A stretch of DNA of 64,000 bases from Prochilodus magdalenae (Eukaryota; Chordata; Actinopteri; Characiformes; Prochilodontidae). Positions 34,316 to 46,679 of this stretch are shown here, piece after piece. Under the pieces are notes generated by a model. The model was given only the letters and a program-made list of their open reading frames with translations. It was not told the origin of the DNA and searched no databases. Each line of letters opens with the position of its first letter. Within the stretch, counting starts at the first letter, position 1. Made by a program: the position numbers and the translations under genes. The stretch lies in contig JAMWET010003062.1 of NCBI GenBank assembly GCA_024036415.1, positions 717,001 to 781,000 of the forward strand. The letters are read 5' to 3'.

Positions 34316-34770
34316 GTCTTTTTTTCTTTACCTGTCTCTTCTCTCTCTTTCTCCTCATTTGTCCCCCTTTCACTATATTCTTTCTTTCTTTCTTTCTTTC
34401 TTCTCTCACTATATTGTTTCTTTCCTTTTCCTTTCTTTGTCTCTTGTTTGTCTCTCTCCGTTTCCTTTTCTTTGTTTATCAATATATTCTTTCTTTCCTT
34501 TTGCTTTCTTTCTTTCTGCCTTATTTTTTACTAATCTTTCTCACTTCCATCTCCCTCATCCTCTCTTCATCTTTAACTCTTTCATATATTTTCTATTCTC
34601 ACTTATTTCTCTCTCTCTCACACACACGTATCTCACCCACACACTTATTTTGCCCACTCCTCAGTCTTTCTTTCCATTCTTCTTCTTCTCTGTCTCTAAG
34701 CTACATCTCCCTCTCTTTGTCTTCTCCTTCTCTTTCATTCACTCTGCCCTATTTCTCTCTCACTCTTTGA
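34216..34770. repeat. Long polypyrimidine tract, CT repeat then CTTT/TC-rich
   Basis: About 550 bp of plus strand are almost entirely pyrimidine: (CT)n with CCCT/TTCT breaks to about 34318, then TTTC-type repeats, including (tttc)n near 34380-34402. ORFs of leucine/serine/phenylalanine only (34057-34778) are by-products. Confidence 0.93.
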
Positions 34771-35335
34771 ACCTGTAACCATGATGTAAATGCCTGAGTG
34801 TCATGAGGGTGCCAATATAATCACACAATTGTCTCTGCTGTAATATGAATGTCACTGCAGTCACTGTGCTCTCGTTCAGGCGAAACTGTGTCTCAAACAG
34901 TCACATTTTTTAGCCTTGAATAGTGTGTGCTGACTGACATACAGAGAAAAATGCACACACTAACACCCTCACTGAGTTTACTGACTGTGATACACACAGG
35001 CCCATGCCCCGCATGGAATAACTCACTCAAGTGGTCTACTTTTAGACCGATACATCAACAACCTGATTAGCACGCAGTTCGTAAACAGTACCTTAGCACT
35101 ATGATGATGCATTGTGTGCTGACAAGGACTGATACCAGTTTAGTGCACTGATATGAATCTTTCCTCTAGATTCCAAAAAGAGGTCAACATGAAAGCTAGC
35201 ACAATGAAGCTGCGGTCGCCTACTGCACTGACAGTATTAAATGCAGAATATCTTATAAAGGAGTAATCAGGAAGAAATGCAATACATCTTATCTATACAA
35301 TGCATCTGGTACAGGAAAACACACTCTAACTAAAC
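34771..35335. other. Intergenic DNA, nothing recognised
   Basis: No coding, RNA or repeat signal that I can support. Confidence 0.4.
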
Positions 35336-35800
35336 TAATAATGCAAAACCCACACCCACACCAAACACCTCATCCTAACTGTGAAGCATGGTGGAGGGAG
35401 CATCATGGTTTGTTTTGCTTTGCTGCCTGGCAGCCCGGGCACCTTGCAATCATTAAGGGAACAACTGTGTATGCATGCTGGGTGATGCAAGACAATGACC
35501 CAAAGTAAATAAACTAAAAAATGGTTTGTGTTTTGGAATGGCCAAGTCAGAGTCCTGACGTTAACCCTACCTAAGGGTAAGTATGAATCATACTTAAAAG
35601 TAGGGATGAAATTCTAGAAATATTAATTTACTGAAACACATTTGCACTGAGGAATGGTCCACAATTCCTCTTTAATGTTGTGCAAATATTACTTTGCAGC
35701 TACAGGAAATGTTTGGTGAAGGTTGTTTCTGATAAAGGGGGATCTACAGCTTATTAAATGTAAGGATACACTCATTTTATTCTAGCCAGCACAATGCATG
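35336..35800 (+). pseudogene. Decayed Tc1-like transposase, catalytic and C-terminal part
   Basis: Pieces in shifting frames read TVKHGGGSIMV (near 35381), then a QDNDPK block and LEWPSQSPDVNPT (near 35537), followed by a stretch matching the usual 'caactacaggaaacgtttgg' end at about 35700. These are the standard DDE transposase motifs of fish Tc1/mariner elements. Frameshifts and a deletion leave no usable ORF. No inverted terminal repeats were located. Confidence 0.8.
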
Positions 35801-36755
35801 TTTACTCAATGTGAAATGTGCAATTGTTTGTGTATTATTATTTCAGTTAGATTTTGTTTGTCTAAGTGTGACTGATAATAATCAATCCAGGTTTAACTGG
35901 TTCGCTTACATTTTATTACAATTATGCTATTAGAAATAGACATAAATCTGTTGCACAGCTGAAAACAGACAAAGCCATACGGATGCCGGAGTTTTGTTCA
36001 TACCAACCACCAAGTCTGGTTACTTTCTGATTATGGAGTTGACATACAGTTATCACTTTAAATAGAGCTCTGGATAGGGTTAAGTTTCCAAGGTCAGGGA
36101 GATAAAAGCACCATAGGTCCTTAGGGATAGCAGCCTACAGCACAACAGAGAACACAGACTTTTCACTGTTGCAATGTGGGTAATGTGGCTGTTGTGAGCT
36201 TTGTTCCTACTCATTTACCTCCTAATGTCATCACTCATCTCATATTTACTACTTGTATGTTGGGACTTTGTAAGGGTTGCTCTGGGCTGTTCATTGTGTA
36301 CTAGAAATCTAAGGAAGCATAACAGTGCTTTGTGGTTTTAGCTGTCTTCCTTTCATTGTCTGCGTTTTTTTGTGATACTGGCTGGTATATAAAGTGTTAC
36401 ATAACTTTCTCCAACCCTGGCCTAGACATGGCAACAATTTATATACATAACACATAACTTGTACTCTTACATACATAGAAGTGCTTTTCATTAGTGAAAG
36501 AATGGTGGACTTTAAGTACCACACTGATCGGAGCACTGTGTGTCCTGTTAACTAAGTGTGCTCTCTTTAGCAAGTACAGAACATCCCCCACAGTGAGGAG
36601 AGTTGTGGGTGTGTTATCAGGGGGTTAGGGGTCTGCATTAATGCTGATCCTGGGCTAAGGCTGGTTAGGGGGGGTCATAGGCTACATTCAGAGAGGACTG
36701 TATTAACCAGGCTAAAGTAGTGTCTGCACATTGGCTATAAATAGAATTGGCCTTT
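35801..36755. other. Intergenic DNA, nothing recognised
   Basis: AT-rich, without coding signal or a repeat family I can name. Confidence 0.45.
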
Positions 36756-36756
36756 C

Positions 36757-36805
<49 letters not shown>

Positions 36806-36822
36806 CAGAGAGACAGAGAGAC

Positions 36823-36904
<82 letters not shown>
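36756..36904. repeat. Compound (GT)n-(GA)n microsatellite
   Basis: A GT run at about 36756-36790 passes directly into about 115 bp of GA repeats with GACA interruptions. ORFs on both strands through it are not genes. Confidence 0.96.
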
Positions 36905-37635
36905 TATTGCTCATGGTCTGTTTTACTGAACAAATGCACTTTAGTTGAGAATAAACGAACAGTGTTAAGACAGCACTGAGTGCAGGCCATACTAGTTTTT
37001 ATGTTCTTTTGCACTGGGCTCATAAATTTCAGTCTGATACTGAGCCTCAGGCCTTCAAATGACAGGTGAGGAATGGAACATACTGGTAAAATGTGTTTAT
37101 GAGACTGTTTGTTTTGGTACATTTCCAAGACAACGTGTTCATGATTTGTATCCAAACCAGAGAAAAACAGGGCCAACCTATAGCATCAACATTTTACAAA
37201 AGTACATAAACAAACTTGGATTTTTATTATGTAGCATTTATTATGTAGCATAATAGCTGTATTACCTTGCTATTGAGATCGCAATTGAACGTTGGTATCT
37301 GACTTCTGCAACGCGCTATGTCTATAAAATCTAAAACTGTATTTTCATATTTATGTTGAAAAGGTTCTGTCACAAGTATGATATAAAATTTATTGCTATT
37401 AAGTGTGTCCTCTCTGGTTTAATAGCACCTACTGCTACTCTTCCTACTACTCTTCCTACTATTCCTCCAATCCTAAAACCAAACAGTTACAGCTGTGTCC
37501 TCCCAACAAAATCAGATTCCAAACCAGCTGCTCACATTATAAACCCTTCATTAAGAAACTGACTTCCACACAAGCAACTTCTCAAACTCTCAGCTGCCTT
37601 TCAAGGTTTCTATCATAAGGTAAATCATACAAGAG
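36905..37635. other. Intergenic DNA, nothing recognised
   Basis: It contains a short 'actactcttcctactactct' imperfect trinucleotide stretch near 37440. No gene. Confidence 0.4.
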
Positions 37636-37950
37636 AAAATCAGACTCTTAGCATCTTACAAGACCTGGTACATCAACAAAAGTGTCCCAAAAACATTCAA
37701 ATGTAAAACTTTCATCTTTGAAAGAGAAAAGGAAATCAAGCTCCATGCTTTACTCAGATCTGAAAAAATCCACAGGTATTTCTGTCCATCCTTCCACCGT
37801 GAGAAGACTCCCACCCACTTATAGGCCTGAAAGAATGTGGAACTGGCAAGTCCTTACTGGGAAAAAGAAATAGAGAAGAAGAAGCATGTCTGAAATGTGG
37901 AGGAATGTTTAATAGTCTGATGAGTCTACATTTGTACTTGAGATTATTTA
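37636..37950 (+). pseudogene. Decayed Tc1-like transposase, N-terminal DNA-binding part
   Basis: The plus frame at about 37710-37873 reads SLKEKRKSSSMLYSDLKKST followed by GISVHPSTVRR, the second helix-turn-helix of a Tc1-type paired-like domain, then runs into a stop after TGKKK. In another frame 'SDEST' (near 37918) recalls the first DDE aspartate block. It is a broken fragment. It lies downstream of the C-terminal fragment at 35336-35800, so the two are separate insertions. Confidence 0.75.
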
Positions 37951-38995
37951 AATCATGAGAGAAAATGCAACCAGCTTCTCAGACTGAACTTTTATGAGTG
38001 TGGAAAATCTCTCTAAATAGCTCTGAAAAAGAAGTTTCTTTAAAAAGAATGGAGTCTGTAATAAAGGGAAAGGGAAGTGTGTGTGTGTGTGCAAATGAGT
38101 AGCTACATATTTTAGGATTTAAATCCAGCGCTGATTACTGCTGTGATTTGAAACCCCGTACTAAACTCAGTTGAATAGAAGACATTTGACTGTGAAATCT
38201 GTGACATGCTGTTCTCTCCTCCCCTCTTGTTCAGCTACCTCTGTTTTTCTCTTCTCCCTGCTCTAGCTGAGCTGGATAGATGCTGTAAGGGGCTGCTGCT
38301 CAGGGGGATTGTGTGTTTGTGTGTGTTAGAGTTTGAGAGACACTCAAGGTTTGGGACATGAGCGAGTGCCTGTGTGCGTACGTGCTCTGCTAAATGGACT
38401 GTCTTATCTATTCGATGCTGCCAAGCTTCTGTTTCTTATAACCTCAGGCATATTACATTTCTCCAGTGTGCATGTATGTGAGGGTGTGTACATACGCGAG
38501 TGTTGCTGTACTCTAGAGGTAAACGTCTTCAGGAACTTGCTTCATTTACAATTTTGTACGGAAATAAAAAAATTAAATTCGTGAAATGCCCAGTGGGAAA
38601 CTCGCCAGGAATTCTATAGTATCTAGGTAGTTATAGCTAATCTCTCCGATTGTTGAGGACTTCAGCAGCTGAAGAGAAGATTAGATGAACTATCAGTATA
38701 ATTACAAAAGTGACAGAAGAATCAACTAAGCGTGTTTTGATTTCCAATAAGCAGGAAGAAAAACATCACTGTAGACTGTCCGGAAGTCGTGTACGTCACT
38801 GACTGTGATTATGAAAGGCCTAATCAGTGGATGGAAAAGGGCAGCAGCTCTACACCAGGCCTCTGTACTGAAAGAGGCTCTGTACAACTACTACAAGGTT
38901 AAACTTATTTTCAGTGTTTAGAAATAACTCAATAACTCACAACTTATCACCACATGTTTAGGGAAAACCAGCTGACAATTAAATTGTAAAATATA
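37951..38995. other. Intergenic DNA, nothing recognised
   Basis: It holds short GT runs (38077-38092, 38310-38325). The 83-codon plus ORF at 38333-38584 lacks a domain and probably arises by chance. Confidence 0.4.
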
Positions 38996-38999
38996 TATA

Positions 39000-39640
39000 C
39001 ACACTCATCATCCAAAGAATAATTGCTCCCAGACTGAAAATAGACTAATATGGGCAATATTTATGGAGGTACACATACAGAAGTAGTGTCTCTCAGTATG
39101 GCATTGGGCCACCATGTTTGCTAACACATCATGTCAGACATCTCAGCATGGAGTTGTAGAGGTTCCTAATGGTGTCCTTCGATAATCCATCTCATGCAGC
39201 TTAAATATTCTCACACAGATCCTGCAGAGGTGGAGTAACACCAGGCTAACGTGTGGTGCATGACAACAACCCGTTTATTATGGCAGTGACCACACTGCCT
39301 CCACACATGGATTTGTTGGTCATCTCCACCAAGACAAAAAGCAGGACTTGTCAGTGAAGATGACATCTCCATTTTGAGTCACTCCATGACAGTCTGGCGC
39401 AACATCATTGCACACTTTGGCCATGTTGACGTGGTGTTAAGGGCAGTCGTTGCAAGGGTCTGTGCGGTCCTGCATCATGCAGGCATCTGCCAATGGTGCT
39501 GGCACAACCAGGATGACTCATGAAGGGCATCTCTGCTCAACGAATGTCCAGAATTGTGGCAGTTGGGTCAGTCAGGTATAGTGATAAAGCCTATCCTTGC
39601 TTACATCACATGCTTCTTGATATAACACATTCACATTAAA
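39000..39640 (-). pseudogene. Decayed Tc1-like transposase, second subfamily
   Basis: Minus-strand translation in broken frames gives R-LHDAGPHRPLQRLPLTPRQ near 39480-39420, then a SDSKWRCHLH block equivalent to a degraded ..W..V.FSDE.. motif near 39370, and a GGSVV piece. These match the helix-turn-helix-to-DDE region of Tc1-type transposases. Multiple stops show it is long dead. Confidence 0.7.
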
Positions 39641-39950
39641 AGAACATTAAAAGAACACTTTTACCTTTCTCTGTAGCTCAGACATTTTGGATATACTTGT
39701 TTTTCCATAGACGGTAACGATATGCAAATATGACTGTCACAAACTATGGCATGTCTTTCCAAATGTTCAAATTCCCATGTTTCACATAGAACAGCCAAAA
39801 AATTAGCTTAGCACTAGCAAACCCATCCAAGAGAAATACAAGAAGTTAGCATTAGCATAGAGGTGTTTTATTAGCTTTTGACCAAGCTTTGACTCGCTCA
39901 TTCATTGACATTGAAGCTCACAGTCTGCCACTGGTGTACTCGTTTGCCTT

Positions 39951-39990
39951 TGTGTGTGTATGTGTGTGTGTGTGTGTATGTGTATGTGTG
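39951..39990. repeat. (GT)n microsatellite
   Basis: GT repeat with two GTAT interruptions. Confidence 0.95.
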
Positions 39991-40092
39991 GTATTCATAA
40001 TTAGCAAATACCTTTTAGGAATGTGCCTCCTGAGTTTATCATTAATCTCTGTTTACACAAAGTCACAGAGGGCATTTTCTTCATGAGAGACA

Positions 40093-40095
<3 letters not shown>

Positions 40096-40164
<69 letters not shown>
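40096..40164. repeat. (GT)n microsatellite, 34 pure units
   Basis: 69 bp of uninterrupted TG repeat, likely highly variable in length. Confidence 0.98.
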
Positions 40165-40165
<1 letters not shown>

Positions 40166-41750
40166 GTTCACGCCACACCGGTTGGTATCTCACTCTATGC
40201 AACCTGAGGTGAGTTTCGGGTTCTTTTTTTTCTCATCTTCTTGTTCTCTCTGCCGAACCAGTTAAACAGCAGTTTCTCACAACAGAAAGAAAAAGAGATA
40301 AGAATTCTCTCTCTCCTCTTCATATGTAATATCCGAAGGAGTGCAGTAGCTACACATATTTACTCATTTCCATGTATACATTGCATTACAATAAAATACA
40401 TTTGAGCTACATTATAAGCCATTATGAATGGGCAATACTATTTAAGGCCTAGAAACTAGTCACAACAAATGGTCCAAAACCAGCTGCCTGGACCCAGGAG
40501 ATTTATGAATAAGAGTAAAGCTCACAGAGCATGGCCTGTTAAAATGAGACTAGGGTTGTCTCTTCTTCAACACAGTGATCTCTATCCTTCAATGCTGTAT
40601 AAGACTAATGGATTTTTTGCTGAATTTACATTTCCCCCATTTATAAAGTGCTGTTCACATTTACAATTAAACCCGGTCAGTCAGGCAAGTACGGATAATT
40701 TATTAGTTTCATTATTATGTATCAATTTGAAAAATTTAAGACCCGTAACAGAAATATTCAGACATAGTAATACAACAAAAATGTTTGTATCCCTCACTAA
40801 ACTTCTCTGATTCTAAAACTGCTTTGTGTTGAGGGGGCAAGATACGTCAGCTATGATAAGGAAATGCTTATGGAAATGCTACAGAAGATCAGGACCACTG
40901 AGTTTACATGGAGAGAACAGAAATATGGTGATATTGATTTGACTTTGAGAAGGTGTTTATAAGACAGGCTGTGTACACGTGTGTTATGGCCCAGAGGATC
41001 AAAGGGAACTTAATTAGAAAGAAAACACAGATTTAGGTTCCCTGGGGCTTTAATTCCATTCTGTTGATTCAGCACCTGTATTGCACTGTTGTTGCTCACA
41101 TCTCTGACTTTCAGGTTTTAGTTGTTTATTTTAGACCGAAATTATCCTAAAAACATAGGAATAGTGCCAAATACACTTCAGCTCTCATTGTGATACATAT
41201 TAAACATATTACCACCTAGAAAAGGTTCCACCTAGTTCTGTAGGGAACTCAGAGTACTTGAGGAGTTGTTCGGCCTGATTCTTTTGTTGGAGTTGTTTGG
41301 CCTCCTACCACATATGGTTTTGCTGGGCTGCTTGTACGTCTACTTGAGTCATTATTGTAATTGGAAGTAACAATTCTGATTGAGCATGGATTTAGCATAT
41401 AATGTTCTCCTCTGGTTATGCTGTCTGCACATATGTCCTTGAATTGTAAAGGAAGACCATCACTTAGTTTGCTCCCGTTTTTTTTTGTTTTTTGTTTTTT
41501 TTGTTTCAGCCACCGGACCATTGGACATGCTTATCTTTACGCGAGACACATGCCACTTTTGTTGGGCGAAGAATTTCTGACATGTCAACAGCCAATAAAC
41601 CAGAACAGCACAGCGATTGTGAAATCAGGAAGCCAGTTCTGATTTCTCTGCTTCTGCTAATGTGATGGGACACCACATGCACGCATAGACACATGCACAC
41701 AAACACTTGCAGACAGACAGAGGTCACTCCTGGTCAATAGCCAAGTAGGA
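40165..41750. other. Intergenic DNA, nothing recognised
   Basis: T-rich runs lie at 41478-41503. No exon or transposon is supported. Confidence 0.4.
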
Positions 41751-41769
41751 GACAGAGAGAGAGACAGAC

Positions 41770-41850
<81 letters not shown>

Positions 41851-41862
41851 AAGAGAGAGAGG
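41751..41862. repeat. (GA)n microsatellite
   Basis: About 110 bp of GA repeat, nearly pure from 41773 to 41847. Confidence 0.97.
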
Positions 41863-42039
41863 CTACTATATGTAGCTGTATGTGCTGCTTTCAGCTAGGC
41901 CTACTGTCCAATCTGAGACATTTTTAGAGAGTTATTATGTATTATTATGTTGCTTTTGCAAAGGGATGCCTATCACTTACACCTTTATCTACAATTACAG
42001 ACTGAATTGCCATGTGTTTCTGTGCCTTTCATTATCGCG

Positions 42040-42485
42040 TTAGCACTCCCATGGGACCACCACTGAGCAGGTATTATGTGGTAGTGGCATGGCATTTGGT
42101 AGTGGCATGCACAGAGTGGACACAGCAGTTCTACAGAGTTTTTAAATATTTCAGTGTCACCGCTGGCTTACGAACAGTCCCCTAACCATACATATCCAGC
42201 CAACAGTGTCCTATGGCCAGAAATCGTCCACTCATGAATTACTATATGCTGACTTACACAAGCTGTACATTTACAAGGTGGACCAAAGTATCAATGCAGT
42301 CCTGAGAATGATCCACCATCCAAATAAAGTCTACTTTGTGGTGGTCCCATAGTCCTGTGGACTACAGTCTGTAATTGTAAAACTACAAAGTGCACCTACA
42401 TGGTAAGTGAAGCTCATTAAATGGACCGTAAGAGTTGAAACAAGGTAGGTGTAGCTAATAAAGTGTTCAGCTAGTGTATTATGTG
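42040..42485. mobile_element. Dispersed fish repeat, orientation 2 (same family as 13546-13800)
   Basis: 'ccatccaaataaagtctact' and 'ggactacagtctgtaattgt' are hallmark words of the family; the latter is the reverse complement of the start of the 13.5-kb copy (23 of 24 matching). It includes 'cacatatccagccaacagt'-type internal sequence near 42190. Longer than the first copy and noncoding. Confidence 0.7.
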
Positions 42486-45105
42486 CACAGTTAATCCACT
42501 CCAGTCTGTGCTCTTTTGTATTTACAGCTGTCATGTTCTGTGTAATTGCTGATTGTTTTGGAACACTTCATGTTCATCAGAGTGTTTGGCTAGTCCTGAA
42601 TATATGAAGTTGCAAGTCAACAAAGACATTATCCACATTTGTATTATGTTAATTTGAAGGTGGGGTACTTTCTATGTAGATAGCAGAGAACAATGTAATA
42701 TTCTGAATAAATGTCATCTTTAAAGACTAAAGTTTAAACTGCATTTCTAAATGTAGCTATTTAAAATAACACAGCTGCATATTCTGTTGCGAAGGAAAGG
42801 AATAAAAACCGCCACAATGCTTTGGCATTAGCTTAGCCACATTCACCCTAACAGGTGGGACAGAATTCTTGTCAGTTTGAGAGACATGTTAACAACTTTG
42901 TGCAAGTTTGCCTGAAACTCCACTGAAGTTTATTTGAGAGCCTCTGCATGCTGCTGTGAACTTTCCATCTGAGTTGGGTACGACCATCTGGTTGAAAGGT
43001 GTTAACCCATGTCTGTGTGCTCCCACATGTGTGTAGGCTTGTGTAGCCTGTAAACTGTGATGTGTGTCAGAGTGACCTAGTGCTGAGTGTGTGGATGGGG
43101 CTGCAGTGTGGAATGCCCCACGACGGTGCCCTTATTTTAGTTTCCTGTTAGTGAGAGCAAGGACAGTGACAACGTCTGTCATAACGTCTGCATGATTCTA
43201 GGAAGGGTTACTCAAGTGCCAGACTGTGCTTCAGCAGCTAAGGGTTTAACAACAGGAACTGGTGGGCTTTTGGGTTGAATCCCAGATGGTGCACTAAGGG
43301 AAGTTGATTTAGTAACTAGCCGTGGCCCGGAGGTTCTAATGTCCCTGCTCTTCCTCTGATCGTTCATTGAGGAAGATCCCCTGTTTCCGTTGTTACTGTG
43401 AATGCTAGTGTGGCACAAAGTATCAAAAGTTCAATGCTGTTTAAATGCTACTTTGTGCTTCCAGTACTTTTCATGCTTTATTTACATAGGTCTACCCTAC
43501 ACTGACATTGAATTCTACCAACAGGCTAATCAAATTGGGCATGCTAACTTGGCAAAGATAGGTAGAGGTACTTCCATTAACATATGGTGTGATCCATAAT
43601 TCTGCTATCATGGTCAACCTAGTGCAGCCCTGTGCAAACCTGTGAGAAAAAGGCGGTGACTGCTTACCTCTAACACGAATAACCAAAGTAGACGCAATTT
43701 AATTAACAAAGGCTGGTATAGCTACGTTATTCATCTTGAAAGTCCTTTCTAAGCTTGATCTAATCACATACTTTGATATTCCACTTTTGCGGTATTCGAT
43801 CGGCATCATACAGCTGTGAGGAAATGATTCAGGCACTGTGATCGTTTGACTGGCAGACTGACAGCTGTACCTGAGTTCTAGTAAAAATCCTGCAATGTTT
43901 ACTGTCATATAGATCTTATCAGACTCAGTGTGGGATGAACAGACACACAAAGGGCACACAAAGTGTAGCATCACAGCAGAATGTACAAGGAAGAAGTATG
44001 GTTTGAGATGCGCATGTTTCCTCTTTAATCAGATCCCTTTAGCGGAAATGTGTTTGCAGATTTATAGATCGTGATACTGATTGTTTACGTTACTCGTTTG
44101 CACTGGGAGCAAACTTAGATTGTTCATTCACAAAACATGTGTGAGAAAGAACTAATGCTGCAAGCTGAACTGGCAGAACAAATTAGCCACCAGCATCACA
44201 AACACAGGGATATAATACAGTCAGTACGTATTGCATATAGATTGCATATAGATTGCATATAGATGTAGAGTTTATGACTTGCTGTAGTACATTGTAGAAA
44301 AGTCAGCTTAACTTAAAATGACAAAGCAACTAATCAAACAGCTTTTGTTGAGTTAACTCAACTCAACTTGAACACCCAACACCCTTTTCTAGATCTGCAT
44401 CTATTGCATTGTTACTCAGTGTTACCTACCTAGCTAGAACGTTTTTGCATTGCATCAGATGTCTGTTCCAAATATGGACAGCAGTGTCATTGTTGGGCCT
44501 GAAATGAATTATTCAGGGCCTGAATATTTGAGTACTTGGATTTTTGTTAATTGGGTAGATTTAATTAATTTTGGGATTGGGATTTGCATGGGGTCTTTTT
44601 TTTTTATTTTTTTTTACTAAATGTAGGCTATCATTATAGGCAAGCTACAAAATACAGACAAAGTGGTCTTGGTAGATTTTTTTTACTTTTTATTGATCAT
44701 AAAAAAGTTAGAGTGGTTACTGTGAAACTTAATTGTAACTGGTGTTGTCATTAATTCATGAATTTTACAATCAATGATGAATTAAAGTCATTTTTAATTT
44801 TTTCCTGGTTTTAGCCTGCTGTAAAACTTACAAGCAAAACATAACACTGATAGGGGTAACAAGAACCTCCAATAGAACAAAGTAAGAGCAAAGTAAAAAG
44901 CTCTAATTCTCATAAAAACACAGAGGTGTATCTATCACATGCCTATACCATACAAGCATGTTGGTTTTAACATCGGTGTCAACGTCAGTGATCGAAATAA
45001 AAAAACAGCATTCACCAGCGTTTTATGTTCCTCCCGTGTTTCTATATTCAGTTCATGTAAATGTAATTTCATTACTACTGAACTACTGAAAGTAATAAAT
45101 ATTAC
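42486..45105. other. AT-rich intergenic DNA
   Basis: No gene. An 11-bp word 'attgcatatag' is repeated three times in tandem at about 44230-44262. Low-complexity T runs lie at 44600-44620. Opposite-strand ORFs at 43402-43974 and 44935-45229 lack domains. Confidence 0.4.
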
Positions 45106-45290
45106 TGAAAATATTAATGGACACCTATATGAGATTTTTGGACATCCCATTCCAAAAGTATGGGCTTTCCACAAGAATTTGCTGTGTGTCTGTAGAGATT
45201 TATGCATCTGTGAGGTCAGGCACCGATGATATAGACCTGGCCCCAGTCAACATTTCAGTTTATCCCAAAGGAAACATAGAGACTAAGACC
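45106..45290 (-). mobile_element. Tc1-like fragment, 3' terminal region
   Basis: 'ggacatcccattccaaaagt' 'atgggc' and 'gtgaggtcaggcaccgatga' match, in reverse complement, the end of the Tc1-like family also found at 46680, 52020 and 53878. An internal deletion joins terminal and C-terminal transposase sequence. No ORF survives. Confidence 0.7.
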
Positions 45291-45319
45291 ACCAACACTT
45301 GCTGACTGAATTGCAGGGT

Positions 45320-45600
45320 GTTTCATTAATGAACTGCAAATAAAATGCAGAGTTATTATTTAGAGAATGAACTGGCGTTATGGAGAATACGTGAACACTC
45401 GCTGAGTGTCAGAGTCCTGCAATCATGATGCCAGTCCACACTTGCTATTAGCCGAGTGAGGGACTATTTTCTCTAGCAAGGAAACCATTACTGTTTAAAT
45501 GGCCTAGATGTCATTTCAATGCTCAGTACGATTAGAAAGTAATTTACTCATCACAGCAGTCTGTGTGTGTGTGTTCCTGACACCATTGACATGAACGATA
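45320..45600. other. Low-repeat block, candidate regulatory DNA
   Basis: About 200 bp (45340-45545) are non-repetitive, with several homeodomain-type and 'attatt' words, next to known repeats on both sides. It stands out only by contrast. Confidence 0.22.
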
Positions 45601-45709
45601 ACACAGCTGGGGTTAAACCACAAGGTATGGTAATGATTCAGGGTAATCGTTATAATAGTAGTTTGTATAATAGATTTTCTTGAGTTATGTGTTTGTGTAT
45701 AGACGTGTT

Positions 45710-45751
45710 TGTGTGTGTGCGTGTGTGCGCGCGCGCGCGCGCGTGTGTGTG
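45710..45751. repeat. (GT)n-(GC)n alternating purine-pyrimidine tract
   Basis: 42 bp alternate strictly between purine and pyrimidine, with a core of nine or so GC steps flanked by GT steps. Such tracts readily adopt Z-DNA under supercoiling. Confidence 0.95.
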
Positions 45752-45857
45752 ATGTATATGTTAGTGTGTTTGTTTTTGGGAACTGAAGATTTCAGTAGGA
45801 GGAGAACACAGACGTCACATTTAGTCAAATGTGGGATCCAATACGTAAACACCCACT

Positions 45858-45940
45858 CCCTCTCTTTCTCTTTCTCCCTCTCTCTTTCTCTCTCTTACAC
45901 TCTAGCTCTCTCTCTCTCACTATCTCTCTCTCTCTTTCTG
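45858..45940. repeat. CT-rich microsatellite
   Basis: Interrupted CT/CTTT repeat. Confidence 0.9.
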
Positions 45941-45954
45941 TAGGGGTGTACAGA

Positions 45955-46290
45955 GGTGTCCTCTGACTCTGCCTGTGATGTCATAGCGTAGTGGGATTCC
46001 GTTGCTACGAAGCGTGTGGCTCCGCCCCCTCATGTCAGGGTGGCTGGGGGATCAAGCACTGCTCAAAGAGAGAAGAGAAACTGTGGTTTTCAGTGAACGT
46101 CACGGCAGCGTTTCAGCACCCACTGCACACGCAGACTAACACACACACGCATCTTCATGTTCACAAACGTTTTCAACCTGCACAAAAGTCACCCTCAGGG
46201 TGTGACGCAGTGGCCCAGAGGAGCCGGTGGGGGTTTTCCAGTGAAATGTGTGTTTGGATGGACAGACGGACAGTGGGTGAGGTGAGATAC
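45955..46290. other. GC-rich island-like block
   Basis: About 300 bp richer in CpG than the surroundings, with an Sp1-like 'ctccgccccctc' near 46021-46032 and 'gaacgtcacggcagcg' near 46097. It could be the promoter or first exon of an unannotated transcript; the 122-codon plus ORF at 45991-46359 has no recognisable domain. Evidence is composition only. Confidence 0.25.
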
Positions 46291-46679
46291 AGCCTTTGGT
46301 GGAGTTTCAGTGGGTGCTGTGTGGGCCACACACCATTACCTATGCAAATAAGCATCTAGAGTCAATGTATTATCTGTGTCCTTTATATCATTTACCATGA
46401 ATAAATGATCTCCTCAGTATAACATGCATCATTTCTTTTCTGATAATTGGATATATATTCAATAGCCGTAATAACAGCTCTTATCCTGTTAGGTGGTAAA
46501 GATTACACAAATCTCTTAAGAGCCTTCACTTTTACACTAACTTCACATCAGAGCGGAACACAACACTAGCATTTCTACCTTAGGGATAACAACCGCAGGG
46601 TGTCCATTTGTAAGTGGATCAGACAGAATATCGTTTTACCAGTAGGTTATCCCAACAGCAAGTTCATTACTTGTACAAA

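Noticed and set aside
34057..34778. Serine/leucine/phenylalanine-rich ORFs of up to 237 codons
   Set aside because: Translation of the polypyrimidine tract.
35336..37950. Single Tc1 element comprising the 35.3-kb and 37.7-kb fragments
   Set aside because: Both are on the plus strand, but the C-terminal part precedes the N-terminal part, so they cannot be one simple copy.
44230..44262. Three tandem copies of 'attgcatatag'
   Set aside because: Short and AT-rich, with no further context; noted only in the flanking entry.
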